From Ptiloglossa arizonensis (taxonomy: Eukaryota; Arthropoda; Insecta; Hymenoptera; Colletidae), in assembly GCF_051014685.1 (NCBI RefSeq), contig NW_027478402.1, forward strand, positions 248,001-312,000: a stretch of DNA of 64,000 nt. The letters run 5' to 3'. Below, one piece after another: positions 1-12,307 of this stretch (the first letter of the stretch is position 1; every line of letters starts with the position of its first letter). The position numbers and the translations under genes are program-made. The notes beneath the pieces were generated by a model. It saw only the letters and a program-made list of their open reading frames with translations. It ran no database searches and had not been told where the DNA came from.

Positions 1-113
1 CGTTCGCGCGATATGGGAGATGGAAGCTAAGAAATGTTTGAGAAGGCAACAAATTTTTCGCACTTCTGCTGCCCCAAACGCTTAACCAAAACGGCTTAGG
101 GAGAAAATACACA

Positions 114-130
114 TACCGTTGTAATCGGGC
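114..130 (+). other. Second CENP-B-box-like site, example
   Basis: The bases taccgttgtaatcgggc match seven of the nine fixed core positions: the CG of TTCG, the central A, and CGGG. The site recurs at monomer positions 114-130 in class II monomers. Class I monomers, with cctttg in place of ccgttg, match only six. It is a weak motif, listed because it shares a repeat with the stronger site and overlaps several recombination junctions. Confidence 0.35.
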
Positions 131-177
131 GAGTTTCGACATTAAAACGCAGCAGGAATTTTTGGGTGTGGTCAATC

Positions 178-354
178 CGTTCGCGAGATATGGGAGTTTG
201 AAGCTAAGAAATGTTTGATAAGGCAACAAATTTTTCGCACTTCTGCTGCTCCAAACGCTTAACCAGAATGGCCTAGGGAAAAAATACACATACCTTTGTA
301 ATCGGGCGCGTTTCTACTTTCAGATGTAGTAGGAATTTTTGGGTTTTGTCAATC
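178..354 (+). repeat. Representative 177-bp monomer
   Basis: This unit illustrates the monomer, numbered from cgttcg as base 1. Bases 1-16 hold the CENP-B-box-like site, which includes the palindrome TCGCGA (an NruI site). Bases 51-58 are an aaattttt tract. Bases 61-90 hold cacttctgctgctcc and the cttaacc segment. Bases 96-101 often contain CCTAGG (AvrII). Bases 102-107 are the length-variable A run. Bases 114-130 hold the second box-like site. Bases 131-156 carry the class-defining variants, and 157-163 are a second A/T tract. Variant monomers gain HindIII (AAGCTT), NdeI (CATATG), BclI (TGATCA) or StuI (AGGCCT) sites, which mark subfamilies. The consensus is about 44% GC. Confidence 0.95.
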
Positions 355-885
355 CGTTCGCGAGATGTGGCAGTTTGAAGCTAAGAAATGGTTGAGAAGA
401 CAACAAATTTTTCGCATTTCTGCTGCTCCAAACGCTTAACCAGAATGGACTAGGGAAAAAATACACATACCTTTGTAATCGGGCGAGTTTCTACTTTCAG
501 ATGTAGTAGGTATATTTGGGTTTGGTCAATCCGTTCGCGAGATGTGGGAGTTTGAATCTAAGAAGTGGTTGAGAAGACAACAAATTTTTCGCACTTCTGC
601 TGCCCCAAACGCTTAACCAGAATGGCCTAGGGAAAAAATACACATACCGTTGTAATCGGGCGAGTTTCTACATTCAGACGCAATAGGAATTTTTGGGATT
701 GGTCAATCCGTTCGCGAGATATGGGAGTTGGAAGCTAAGAAATGGCTGAGAAGGCAACAAATTTTGCGCATTTCAGCTGCTCCAAACGCTTAACCAGAAT
801 GGCCTTGGAAAAAATGCACATACCGTTGTTATCGTACGAGTTTCTACTTTCAGACGCAATAGGAATTTTTGGGTTTGGTCAATCC

Positions 886-902
886 GTTCGCGAGATGCGG
901 GA
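886..902 (+). other. CENP-B-box-like site, full core match
   Basis: The 17 bases gttcgcgagatgcggga match all nine fixed positions of the known CENP-B box core, nTTCGnnnnAnnCGGGn. CENP-B is the mammalian centromere protein, derived from a pogo-type transposase, that binds this motif in alpha satellite. The match is seen directly; binding by any protein in this organism is not shown. Confidence 0.6.
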
Positions 903-1354
903 GTTTGAAGCTAAGAAATGGTTGAGAAGACAACAAATTTTTCGCACTTCTGTTGCTCCAAACGCTTACCCAGAATGGCCTAGTGAAAAAATACACATAC
1001 CTTTGTAGTCGGGCGAGTTTCTTCTTTCAGATGTAGTAGGAATATTTGGGTCTGGTCAATCCGTTCGCGAGATGTGGGAGTTTGAATCTAAGAAGTGGTT
1101 GAGAAGACAACAAATTTTTCGCACTTCTGCTGCTCCAAACGCTTAACCTGAATAGCCTAGTGAAAAAATACACATACCTTTGTAATCGGGCGAGTTTCTA
1201 CTTTCAGATGTAGTAGGAATTTTTGGGTTTGATCAATCCGTTCGCGAGATGTGGGAGTTTGAAGCTAAGAAATGGTTGAGAAGACAACAAATTTTTCGCA
1301 CTTCTGCTGCTCCAAACGCTTAACCAGAGTGGCCCTGGGGAAAATACACATACC

Positions 1355-1884
1355 GTTGTAATCGGGCGAGTTTCTACATTCAGACGGAGTAGGAATATTT
1401 GGGTTTGGTCAATCCGTTCGCGAGATATGGGAGTTTGAATCTAAGAAATGGTTTAGAATGCAACAAATTTTTCGCACTTCTGCTGCTCCAAACGCTTAAC
1501 CAGAGTGGCCCTGGGGAAAATACACATACCGTTGTAATCGGGCGAGTTTCTACATTCAGACGGAGTAGGAATATTTGGGTTTGGTCAATCCGTTCGCGAG
1601 ATGTGGGAGTTTGAATCTAAGAAATGGTTGAGAAGACAACAAATTTTTCGCATTTCTGCTGCTCCAAACGCTTAACCAGAATGGACTAGGGAAAAAATAC
1701 ACATACCTTTGTAATCGGGCGAGTTTCTACTTTCAGATGTAGTAGGAATTTTTGGGTTTGATCAATCCGTTCGCGAGATGTGGGAGTTTGAAGCTAAGAA
1801 ATGGTTGAGAAGACAACAAATTTTTCGCACTTCTGCTGCTCCAAACGCTTAACCTGAATAGCCTAGTGAAAAAATACACATACC
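1355..1884 (+). repeat. Trimer tandem duplication, copy a (530 bp)
   Basis: Three monomers here are repeated directly downstream at an offset of 530 bp (3 x 177 minus 1). Both copies share gagaatgcaac or tagaatgcaac, the ccctgggg variant and the cggagtagg/gaatatttggg variants. A few differences separate them: gtttagaatg against gttgagaatg, and cggagtagg against cgcagtagg. The same pair appears inside 21-mer copy 2 at about 5066-5595 and 5596-6125, so the trimer duplication is older than the 21-mer duplication. Confidence 0.88.
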
Positions 1885-2414
1885 TTTGTAATCGGGCGAG
1901 TTTCTACATTCAGACGCAGTAGGAATTTTTGGGTTTGGTCAATCCGTTCGCGAGATATGGGAGTTTGAATCTAAGAAATGGTTGAGAATGCAACAAATTT
2001 TTCGCACTTCTGCTGCTCCAAACGCTTAACCAGAGTGGCCCTGGGGAAAATACACATACCGTTGTAATCGGGCGAGTTTCTACATTCAGACGGAGTAGGA
2101 ATATTTGGGTTTGGTCAATCCGTTCGCGAGATGTGGGAGTTTGAATCTAAGAAATGGTTGAGAAGACAACAAATTTTTCGCATTTCTGCTGCTCCAAACG
2201 CTTAACCAGAATGGACTAGGGAAAAAATACACATACCTTTGTAATCGGGCGAGTTTCTACTTTCAGATGTAGTAGGAATTTTTGGGTTTGATCAATCCGT
2301 TCGCGAGATGTGGGAGTTTGAAGCTAAGAAATGGTTGAGAAGACAACAAATTTTTCGCACTTCTGCTGCTCCAAACGCTTAACCTGAATAGCCTAGTGAA
2401 AAAATACACATACC
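1885..2414 (+). repeat. Trimer tandem duplication, copy b (530 bp)
   Basis: This is the second copy of the trimer beginning at 1355. Its first monomer is a hybrid: it starts with the class I form cctttg (t at 1884) and continues with the class II form ctacattcag (diagnostic a at 1908). The exchange that created the duplication must therefore lie within 1885-1907. Copy b ends at the same point in the next class I monomer. Confidence 0.85.
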
Positions 2415-3711
2415 TTTGTAATCGGGCGAGTTTCTACTTTCAGATGTAGTAGGAATTTTTGTGTTTTGTCAATCCGTTCGCGAGATGTGGCAGTTTGAAG
2501 CTAAGAAATGGTTGAGAAGACAACAAATTTTTCGCATATCTGCTGCTCCAAACGGTTAACCAGAATGGACTACGGAAAAAATACACATACCTTTGTAATC
2601 GGGCGAGTTTCTACTTTCAGATGTAGTAGGAATTTTTGGGTTTGATCAATCCGTTCGCGAGATGTGGGAGTTTGAAGCTAAGAAATGGTTGAGAAGACAA
2701 CAAATTTTTCGCACTTCTGCTGCTCCAAACGCTTAACCAGAGTGGCCTAGGGAAAAATACACATACCGTTGTAATCGGGCGAGTTTCTAAATTCAGACGC
2801 AGTAGGAATTTTTGGGTTTGGTCAATCCGTTCGCGAGATATGGGAGTTTGAATCTAAGAAATGGTTGAGAATGCAACAAATTTTTCGCACTACTGCTGCT
2901 CCAAACGCCTAACCAGAATGGCCTAGGGAGAAAATACACATACCGTTGTAATCGGGCGAGTTTCTACATTCAGACGGAGCAGGAATTTTTGGGTTTGGTC
3001 AATCCGTTCGCGAGATATGGGAGTTGGAAGCTAAGAAATGGCTGAGAAGGCAACAAATTTTGCCCATTTCAGCTGCTCCAAACGCTTAACCAGAATGGCC
3101 TTGGAAAAAATGCACATACCGTTGTTATCGTACGAGTTTCTACTTTCAGACGCAATAGGAATTTTTGGGTTTGGTCAATCCGTTCGCGAGTTATGGGTGT
3201 TTGAAGCTAAGAAATGCTTGAGAAGCCAACAAATTTTTCGCACTTCTGTTGCTCCAAACGCTTAATCAGAATGGCCTAGTGAAAAAATACACATACCTTT
3301 GTAATCGGGCGAGTTTCTACTTTCAGATGTAGTAGGAATTTTTGGGTTTGGTCAATCCGTTCGCGAGATGTGGGAGTTTGAAGCTAAGAAATGGTTAAGA
3401 AGACAAAAAATTTTTCGCACTTCTGCTGCTCCAAACGCTTAACCAGAATGGCCTAGGGAAAAAATGCACATACCGTTGTAATCGGGCGAATTTCTACTTT
3501 CAGATGTAGTAGGATATTTTTGGGTTTGGTCAATCCGTTCGCGAGATGTGGGAGTTTGAGGCTAAGATGTGGTTGAGAAAGCAACAAATTTTTCGCACTT
3601 CTGCTGCTTCAATCGCTTAACCAGAATGGCCTAGGGAAAAATACACATGCCGTTGTAATCGGGCGAGCTTCTACTTTCATATGTAATAGAAATTTTTGGG
3701 TTTGGTCAATC

Positions 3712-6700
3712 CGTTCGCGCGATATGGGAGATGGAAGCTAAGAAATGTTTGAGAAGGCAACAAATTTTTCGCACTTCTGCTGCCCCAAACGCTTAACCAA
3801 AACGGCTTAGGGAGAAAATACACATACCGTTGTAATCGGGCGAGTTTCGACATTAAAACGCAGCAGGAATTTTTGGGTGTGGTCAATCCGTTCGCGAGAT
3901 ATGGGAGTTTGAAGCTAAGAAATGTTTGATAAGGCAACAAATTTTTCGCACTTCTGCTGCTCCAAACGCTTAACCAGAATGGCCTAGGGAAAAAATACAC
4001 ATACCTTTGTAATCGGGCGCGTTTCTACTTTCAGATGTAGTAGGAATTTTTGGGTTTTGTCAATCCGTTCGCGAGATGTGGCAGTTTGAAGCTAAGAAAT
4101 GGTTGAGAAGACAACAAATTTTTCGCATTTCTGCTGCTCCAAACGCTTAACCAGAATGGACTAGGGAAAAAATACACATACCTTTGTAATCGGGCGAGTT
4201 TCTACTTTCAGATGTAGTAGGTATATTTGGGTTTGGTCAATCCGTTCGCGAGATGTGGGAGTTTGAATCTAAGAAGTGGTTGAGAAGACAACAAATTTTT
4301 CGCACTTCTGCTGCCCCAAACGCTTAACCAGAATGGCCTAGGGAAAAAATACACATACCGTTGTAATCGGGCGAGTTTCTACATTCAGACGCAATAGGAA
4401 TTTTTGGGATTGGTCAATCCGTTCGCGAGATATGGGAGTTGGAAGCTAAGAAATGGCTGAGAAGGCAACAAATTTTGCGCATTTCAGCTGCTCCAAACGC
4501 TTAACCAGAATGGCCTTGGAAAAAATGCACATACCGTTGTTATCGTACGAGTTTCTACTTTCAGACGCAATAGGAATTTTTGGGTTTGGTCAATCCGTTC
4601 GCGAGATGCGGGAGTTTGAAGCTAAGAAATGGTTGAGAAGACAACAAATTTTTCGCACTTCTGTTGCTCCAAACGCTTACCCAGAATGGCCTAGTGAAAA
4701 AATACACATACCTTTGTAGTCGGGCGAGTTTCTTCTTTCAGATGTAGTAGGAATATTTGGGTCTGGTCAATCCGTTCGCGAGATGTGGGAGTTTGAATCT
4801 AAGAAGTGGTTGAGAAGACAACAAATTTTTCGCACTTCTGCTGCTCCAAACGCTTAACCTGAATAGCCTAGTGAAAAAATACACATACCTTTGTAATCGG
4901 GCGAGTTTCTACTTTCAGATGTAGTAGGAATTTTTGGGTTTGATCAATCCGTTCGCGAGATGTGGGAGTTTGAAGCTAAGAAATGGTTGAGAAGACAACA
5001 AATTTTTCGCACTTCTGCTGCTCCAAACGCTTAACCAGAGTGGCCCTGGGGAAAATACACATACCGTTGTAATCGGGCGAGTTTCTACATTCAGACGGAG
5101 TAGGAATATTTGGGTTTGGTCAATCCGTTCGCGAGATATGGGAGTTTGAATCTAAGAAATGGTTTAGAATGCAACAAATTTTTCGCACTTCTGCTGCTCC
5201 AAACGCTTAACCAGAGTGGCCCTGGGGAAAATACACATACCGTTGTAATCGGGCGAGTTTCTACATTCAGACGGAGTAGGAATATTTGGGTTTGGTCAAT
5301 CCGTTCGCGAGATGTGGGAGTTTGAATCTAAGAAATGGTTGAGAAGACAACAAATTTTTCGCATTTCTGCTGCTCCAAACGCTTAACCAGAATGGACTAG
5401 GGAAAAAATACACATACCTTTGTAATCGGGCGAGTTTCTACTTTCAGATGTAGTAGGAATTTTTGGGTTTGATCAATCCGTTCGCGAGATGTGGGAGTTT
5501 GAAGCTAAGAAATGGTTGAGAAGACAACAAATTTTTCGCACTTCTGCTGCTCCAAACGCTTAACCTGAATAGCCTAGTGAAAAAATACACATACCTTTGT
5601 AATCGGGCGAGTTTCTACATTCAGACGCAGTAGGAATTTTTGGGTTTGGTCAATCCGTTCGCGAGATATGGGAGTTTGAATCTAAGAAATGGTTGAGAAT
5701 GCAACAAATTTTTCGCACTTCTGCTGCTCCAAACGCTTAACCAGAGTGGCCCTGGGGAAAATACACATACCGTTGTAATCGGGCGAGTTTCTACATTCAG
5801 ACGGAGTAGGAATATTTGGGTTTGGTCAATCCGTTCGCGAGATGTGGGAGTTTGAATCTAAGAAATGGTTGAGAAGACAACAAATTTTTCGCATTTCTGC
5901 TGCTCCAAACGCTTAACCAGAATGGACTAGGGAAAAAATACACATACCTTTGTAATCGGGCGAGTTTCTACTTTCAGATGTAGTAGGAATTTTTGGGTTT
6001 GATCAATCCGTTCGCGAGATGTGGGAGTTTGAAGCTAAGAAATGGTTGAGAAGACAACAAATTTTTCGCACTTCTGCTGCTCCAAACGCTTAACCTGAAT
6101 AGCCTAGTGAAAAAATACACATACCTTTGTAATCGGGCGAGTTTCTACTTTCAGATGTAGTAGGAATTTTTGTGTTTTGTCAATCCGTTCGCGAGATGTG
6201 GCAGTTTGAAGCTAAGAAATGGTTGAGAAGACAACAAATTTTTCGCATATCTGCTGCTCCAAACGGTTAACCAGAATGGACTACGGAAAAAATACACATA
6301 CCTTTGTAATCGGGCGAGTTTCTACTTTCAGATGTAGTAGGAATTTTTGGGTTTGATCAATCCGTTCGCGAGATGTGGGAGTTTGAAGCTAAGAAATGGT
6401 TGAGAAGACAACAAATTTTTCGCACTTCTGCTGCTCCAAACGCTTAACCAGAGTGGCCTAGGGAAAAATACACATACCGTTGTAATCGGGCGAGTTTCTA
6501 AATTCAGACGCAGTAGGAATTTTTGGGTTTGGTCAATCCGTTCGCGAGATATGGGAGTTTGAATCTAAGAAATGGTTGAGAATGCAACAAATTTTTCGCA
6601 CTACTGCTGCTCCAAACGCCTAACCAGAATGGCCTAGGGAGAAAATACACATACCGTTGTAATCGGGCGAGTTTCTACATTCAGACGGAGCAGGAATTTT

Positions 6701-6901
6701 TGGGTTTGGTCAATCCGTTCGCGAGATATGGGAGTTGGAAGCTAAGAAATGGCTGAGAAGGCAACAAATTTTGCCCATTTCAGCTGCTCCAAACGCTTAA
6801 CCAGAATGGCCTTGGAAAAAATGCACATACCGTTGTTATCGTACGAGTTTCTACTTTCAGACGCAATAGGAATTTTTGGGTTTGGTCAATCCGTTCGCGA
6901 G
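3712..6901 (+). repeat. 21-mer higher-order repeat, copy 2
   Basis: This copy matches 1-3190 at an offset of 3711 bp, and I found no mismatch in the lines compared. Agreement stops at about 6901: copy 2 reads gagatgcgggag where copy 1 (near 3190) reads gagttatgggtg. The near-perfect match over about 3.2 kb of otherwise divergent monomers points to a recent duplication. An assembly artefact is a possible but less likely alternative. Confidence 0.92.
4597..4613 (+). other. CENP-B-box-like site, full core match
   Basis: This is the copy of the 886 site in the second 21-mer (offset 3711), with the same 17 bases. It is not an independent occurrence. Confidence 0.6.
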
Positions 6902-6909
6902 ATGCGGGA
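6893..6909 (+). other. CENP-B-box-like site, full core match
   Basis: This nine-of-nine core match lies where copy 2 of the 21-mer departs from copy 1. Copy 1 has gttcgcgagttatggg at the same place, which breaks the core (the fixed A is lost). Confidence 0.6.
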
Positions 6910-8421
6910 GTTTGAAGCTAAGAAATGGTTGAGAAGACAACAAATTTTTCGCACTTCTGCTGCTCCAAACGCTTAACCTGAATAGCCTAGTGAAAAAATA
7001 CACATACCTTTGTAATCGGGCGAGTTTCTACTTTCAGATGTAGTAGGAATTTTTGGGTTTTGTCAATCCGTTCGCGAGATGTGGCAGTTTGAAGCTAAGA
7101 AATGGTTGAGAAGACAACAAATTTTTCGCATTTCTGCTGCTCCAAACGGTTAACCAGAATGGACTAGGGAAAAAATACACATACCTTTGTAATCGGGCGA
7201 GTTTCTACTTTCAGATGTAGTAGGAATTTTTGGGTTTGATCAATCCGTTCGCGAGATGTGGGAGTTTGAAGCTAAGAAATGGTTGAGAAGACAACAAATT
7301 TTTCGCACTTCTGCTACTCCAAACGCTTAACCAGACTGGCCTAGGGAAAAATACACATACCGTTGTAATCGGGCGAGTTTCTACATTCAGACGCAGTAGG
7401 AATTTTTGGGTTTGGTCAATCCGTTCGCGAGATATGGGAGTTTGAATCTAAGAAATGGTTTAGAATGCAACAAATTTTTCGCACTTCTGCTGCTCCAAAC
7501 GCTTAACCAGAGTGGCCCTGGGGAAAATACACATACCGTTGTAATCGGGCGAGTTTCTACATTCAGACGGAGTAGGAATATTTGGGTTTGGTCAATCCGT
7601 TCGCGAGATGTGGGAGTTTGAATCTAAGAAATGGTTGAGAAGACAACAAATTTTTCGCATTTCTGCTGCTCCAAACGCTTAACCAGAATGGACTAGGGAA
7701 AAAATACACATACCTTTGTAATCGGGCGAGTTTCTACTTTCAGATGTAGTAGGAATTTTTGGGTTTGATCAATCCGTTCGCGAGATGTGGGAGTTTGAAG
7801 CTAAGAAATGGTTGAGAAGACAACAAATTTTTCGCACTTCTGCTGCTCCAAACGCTTAACCTGAATAGCCTAGTGAAAAAATACACATACCTTTGTAATC
7901 GGGCGAGTTTCTACTTTCAGATGTACTAGGAATTTTTGGGTTTTGTCAATCCGTTCGCGAGATGTGGCAGTTCGAAGCTAAGAAATGGTTGAGAAGACAA
8001 CAAATTTTTCGCATATCTGCTGCTCCAAACGGTTAACCAGAATGGACTAGGGAAAAAATACACATACCTTTGTCATCGGGCGAGTTTCTACTTTCAGATG
8101 TAGTAGGAATTTTTGGGTTTGATCAATCCGTTCGCGAGATGTGGGAGTTTGAAGCTAAGAAATGGTTGAGGAGACAACAAATTTTTCGCACTTCTGCTGC
8201 TCCAAACGCTTAACCAGAGTGGCCTAGGGAAAAATACACATACCGTTGTAATCGGGGAGTTTCTACATTCAGACGCAGTAGGAATTTTTGGGTTTGGTCA
8301 ATCCGGTCGCGAGATATGGGAGTTTGAATCTAAGAAATGGTTGAGAATGCAACAAATTTTTCGCACTACTGCTGCTCCAAACGCTTAACCAGAATGGCCT
8401 AGGGAGAAAATACACATACCG
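6902..8421 (+). repeat. Mosaic monomer segment
   Basis: This stretch holds only satellite monomers, assembled from pieces of the preceding HOR. About 7396-7906 matches 5100-5610 at offset 2296 (13 monomers). About 7910-8420 resembles 6145-6655 at an offset near 1766 (10 monomers), sharing the variants gcatatctgc, aacggttaacc and cgcactactgc. One monomer has a shortened cggggag segment near 8256. Nothing but satellite is visible. Confidence 0.82.
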
Positions 8422-11400
8422 TTGTAATCGGGCGAGTTTCTACATTCAGACGGAGCTGGAATTTTTGGGTTTGGTCAATCCGTTCGCGAGATATGGGAGT
8501 TTGAAGCTAGGAAATGCTTGACAAGGCAACAAATTTTTCGCACTTCTGCTGCTCCAAACGCTTAACCTGAATAGCCTAGTGAAAAAATACACATACCTTT
8601 GTAATCGGGCGAGTTTCTACTTTCAGATGTAGTAGGAATTTTTGGGTTTTGTCAATCCGTTCGCGAGATGTGGCAGTTTGAAGCTAAGAAATGGTTGAGA
8701 AGACAACAAATTTTTCGCATTTCTGCTGCTCCAAACGGTTAACCAGAATGGACTAGGGAAAAAATACACATACCTTTGTAATCGGGCGAGTTTCTACTTT
8801 CAGATGTAGTAGGAATTTTTGGGTTTGATCAATCCGTTCGCGAGATGTGGGAGTTTGAAGCTAAGAAATGGTTGAGAAGACAACAAATTTTTCGCACTTC
8901 TGCTGCTCCAAACGCTTAACCAGAGTGGCCTAGGGAAAAATACACATACCGTTGTAATCGGGCGAGTTTCTACATTCAGACGCAGCTGGAATTTTTGGGT
9001 TTGGTCAATCCGTTCGCGAGATATGGGAGTTTGAATCTAAGAAATGGTTGAGAATGCAACAAATTTTTCGCACTTCTGCTGCTCCAAACGCTTAACCAGA
9101 ATGGCCTAGGGAGAAAATACACATACCGTTGTAATCGGGCGAGTTTCTATATTCAGACGGAGCAGGAATTTTTGGGTTTGGTCAATCCGTTCGCGAGATA
9201 TGGGAGTTTGAAGCTAGGAAATGCTTGACAAGGCAACAAATTTTTCGCACTTCTGCTGCTCCAAACGCTTAACCTGAATAGCCTAGTGAAAAAATACACA
9301 TACCTTTGTAATCGGGCGAGTTTCTACTTTCAGATATAGTAGGAATTTTTGGTTTCTGTCAATCCGTTCGCGAGATGTGGCAGTTTGAAGCTAAGAAATG
9401 GTTGAGAAGACAACAAATTTTTCGCATTTCTCCTGCTCCAACGCTTAACCAGAATGGACTAGGGAAAAAATACCCATATCTTTGTAATCGGGCGAGTTTC
9501 TACTTTCAGATGTAGTAGGAATTTTTGGGTTTGATCAATCCGTTCGCGAGATGTGGGAGTTTGAAGCTAAGAAATGGTTGAGAAGACAACAAATTTTTCG
9601 CACTTCTGCTGCTCCAAACGCTTAACCAGAGTGGCCCTGGGGAAAATACACATACCGTTGTAATCGGGCGAGTTCCTACATTCAGACGCAGTAGGAATTT
9701 TTGGGTTTGATCAATCCGTTCGCGAGATGTGGGAGTTTGAAGCTAAGAAATGGTTGAGAAGACAACAAATTTTTCGCATTTCTGCTACTCCAAACGCTTA
9801 ACCAGAATGGACTAGGGAAAAAATACACATACCTTTGTAATCGGGCGAGTTTCTTCTTTCAGATGTAGTAGGAATATTTGGGTTTGGTCAATCCGTTCGC
9901 GAGATGTGGAAGTTTGAATCTAAGGACTGGTTGAGAAGACAACAAATTTTTCGCACTTCTACTTCTCCAAACGCTTAACCAGAATGGCCTAGGGAAAAAA
10001 TACACATACCGTTGTAATCGGGCAAGTTTCTACATTCAGACGCAATAGGAATTTTTGGGATTGGTCAATCCGTTCGCGAGATATGGGAGTTGGAAGCTAA
10101 GAAATGGCTGAGAAGGCAACAAATTTTGCGCATTTCAGCTGCTCCAAACGCTTAACCAGAATGGCCTTGGGAAAAAATGCAGATACCGTTGTTATTGTAC
10201 GAGTTTCTACTTTCAGACGCAATAGGAATTTTTGGGTTTGGTCAATCCGTTCGCGAGATGCGGGAGTTTGAAGCTAAGAAATGGTTGAGATGACATCAAA
10301 TTTTTCGCACTTCTGCTGCTCCAAACGCTTAACCAGAATGGCCTAGGGAAAAAATACACATGCCTTTGTAATCGGGCGAGTTTCTACTTTCAGATGTAGT
10401 AGGAATCTTTGGGTTTGATCAATCCGTTCGCGAGATGTGGGAGTTTGAAGCTAAGAAATGGTTGAGAAGACAACAAATTTTTCGCACTTCTGCTGCTCCA
10501 AACGCTTAACCAGAGTGGCCTAGGGAAAAATACACATACCGTTGTAATCGGGCGAGTTTCTACATTCAGACGCAGTAGGAATTTTTGGATTTGGTCAATC
10601 CGTTCGCGAGATATAGGAGTTTGAGGCTAAGAAATGGTTGAGAAGTCAACAAACTTTTCGCACTTCTGCTGCTCCAAACGCTTAACCAGAATGGCCTAGG
10701 GAGAAAATACACATACCGTTGAAATCGGGCGAGTTTCCACATTCAGACGCAGCAGGAATTTTTGGGTTTGGTCAATCCGTTCGCGAGATATGGGAGTTTG
10801 AAGCTAAGAAATGGTTGAGAAGACAACAAATTTTTCGCACTTCTGCTTCTCCAAACGCTTAACCAGAGTGGCCTTGGGAAAAATACACATACCGTTGTAA
10901 TCGGGCGAGTTTCTACATTCAGACGCAGTAGGAATTTTTGGGTTTGGTCAATCCGTTCGCGAGATATGGGAGTTTGAATCTAAGAAATGGTTGAGAAGGC
11001 AACAAATTTTTCGCACTTCTGCTGCTCCAAACGCTTAACCTGAATAGCCTAGTGAAAAAATACACATACCTTTGTAATCGGGCGAGTTTCTACTTTCAGA
11101 TATAGTAGGAAAGTTTGGGTTCTGTTAATCTGTTCGCGAGATGTGGCAGTTTGAAGCTAAGAAATGGTTGAGAAGACAACAAATTTTTCGCATTTCTCCT
11201 GCTCCAACGCTTAACCAGAAAAGCCTAGTGAAAAAATACACATACCTTTGTAATCGGGCGAGTTTCTACTTTCAGATATAGTAGGAATTTTTGGGTTTTG
11301 TCAATCCGTTCGCGAGATGTGGCAGTTTGAAGCTAAGAAATGGTTGAGAAGACAACAAATTTTTCGCACTTCTGCTGCTCCAAACGCTTAACCAGAATGG

Positions 11401-12307
11401 ACTAGGGAAAAAATACACATACCTTTGTAATCGGGCGAATATCTACTTTCAGATGTAGTAGGAATTTTTGGGTTTGATCAATCCGTTCGCGAGATGTGGG
11501 AGTTTGAAGCTAAGATATGGTTGAGAAGACCACAAATTTTTCGCACTTCTGCTGCTCCAGACGCTTAACCAGAGTGGCCTTGGGAAAAAAGACACATACC
11601 GTTGTAATCGGGCGAGTTTCTACATTCAGACGCAGCAGGAATTTTTGGGTTTGTTCAATCCGTTCGCGAGATGTGGGAGTTTGGAGCTAAGAAATGGTTG
11701 AGAAGCAACAAATTTTTCCCAATTCTTCTGCAACAAACCCTTAACAAGAATGGCCTAGGGAAAAAGTACACATACCTTTGTAATCGGGCGAGTTTCTACT
11801 TTCAGATATAGTAGGAATTTTTGGTTTCTGTCAATCCGTTCGCGAGATGTGGCAGTTTGAAGCTAAAATATGGTTGAGAAGACAACAAATTTTTCGCACT
11901 TCTGCTGCTCCAAACGCTTAACCAGAATGGACTAGGGAAAAAATAAACATTCCTTTGTAATCGGGCGAATTTCTACTTTCAGATGTAGTAGGAATATTTG
12001 GGTTTGATCAATGCGTTCGCGAGATGTGGGAGTTTGAAGCTAAGAAATGGTTGAGAAGACAACAAATTTTTCGCACTTCTGCTGCTCCAGACGCTTAACC
12101 AGAGTGGCCTTGGAAAAAATACACATACCGTTGTAATCGGGCGAGTTTCTACATTCAGACGGAGCAGGAATTTTTGGGTTTGGTCAATCCGTTCGCGAGA
12201 TATGGGAGTTTGAAGCTAGGAAATGCTTGACAAGGCAACAAATTTTTCGCACTTCTGCTGCTCCAAACGCTTAACCTGAATAGCCTAGTGAAAAAATACA
12301 CATACCT
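8422..12307 (+). repeat. 22-mer higher-order repeat, copy 1
   Basis: This unit recurs at an offset of 3886 bp (22 monomers, eight bases short). Shared rare variants include cggagctgg (8451/12337), tggtttctgtc (near 9350/13236), gagatgacatc (near 10288/14174), aatctttggg (near 10403/14289), ttgaaatcggg and gggaaaaaagacac. A weaker tetramer offset of 707 bp is visible inside it (8521 against 9228). Identity between the copies appears almost complete by eye. Confidence 0.93.
10249..10265 (+). other. CENP-B-box-like site, full core match
   Basis: This nine-of-nine core match is in 22-mer copy 1, in a monomer preceded by the cgcaatagg variant, as at 886. The shared flank suggests a common source monomer. 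Confidence 0.6.

Larger units (their letters stand above)
1..3711 (+). repeat. 21-mer higher-order repeat, copy 1
   Basis: Bases 1 to about 3190 recur 3711 bp further on (21 monomers, six of them one base short) with no mismatch that I noticed. Rare variants are shared, for example ttcgcgcgatatgggagatgg at the left edge and the attaaaacgcagc variant near 130. The last three monomers, about 3191-3711, have no counterpart at this offset and include variants such as gagttatgggtg. The window edge coincides with a monomer start, so the true left limit of this copy is not visible. Confidence 0.93.

Noticed and set aside
35..46. Pol III A-box-like match (TRGYNNARNNGG) in the tggttgagaagg segment of many monomers
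   Set aside because: No acceptable B box (GGTTCRANNCC) follows on the same strand, and there is no tRNA-like fold or terminator arrangement. A tRNA or SINE origin is not supported.
160..175. Telomere-like tttttgggtttgg segment
   Set aside because: It occurs once per 177 bp and is not a short tandem telomere repeat. The resemblance to T/G-rich telomere units is superficial.
742..1008. Open reading frame of 88 codons, with copies at 4453 and in part at 3038 and 6749
   Set aside because: It spans one and a half satellite monomers and its protein repeats with the DNA. The 177-bp period equals 59 codons, so open frames persist by arithmetic. There is no coding signal, and copies change with HOR structure.
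1384..1406. Hairpin between ctact and agtag in class I monomers
   Set aside because: The stem is only five base pairs around a nine-base loop, and it is weakened or lost in class II monomers. It is too weak to call a structural element.
1..6901. Assembly collapse or duplication as the cause of near-identical HOR copies
   Set aside because: It cannot be excluded from sequence alone. However, similar nested duplications with private mutations and clean junctions occur through the whole window, which fits real satellite turnover better.
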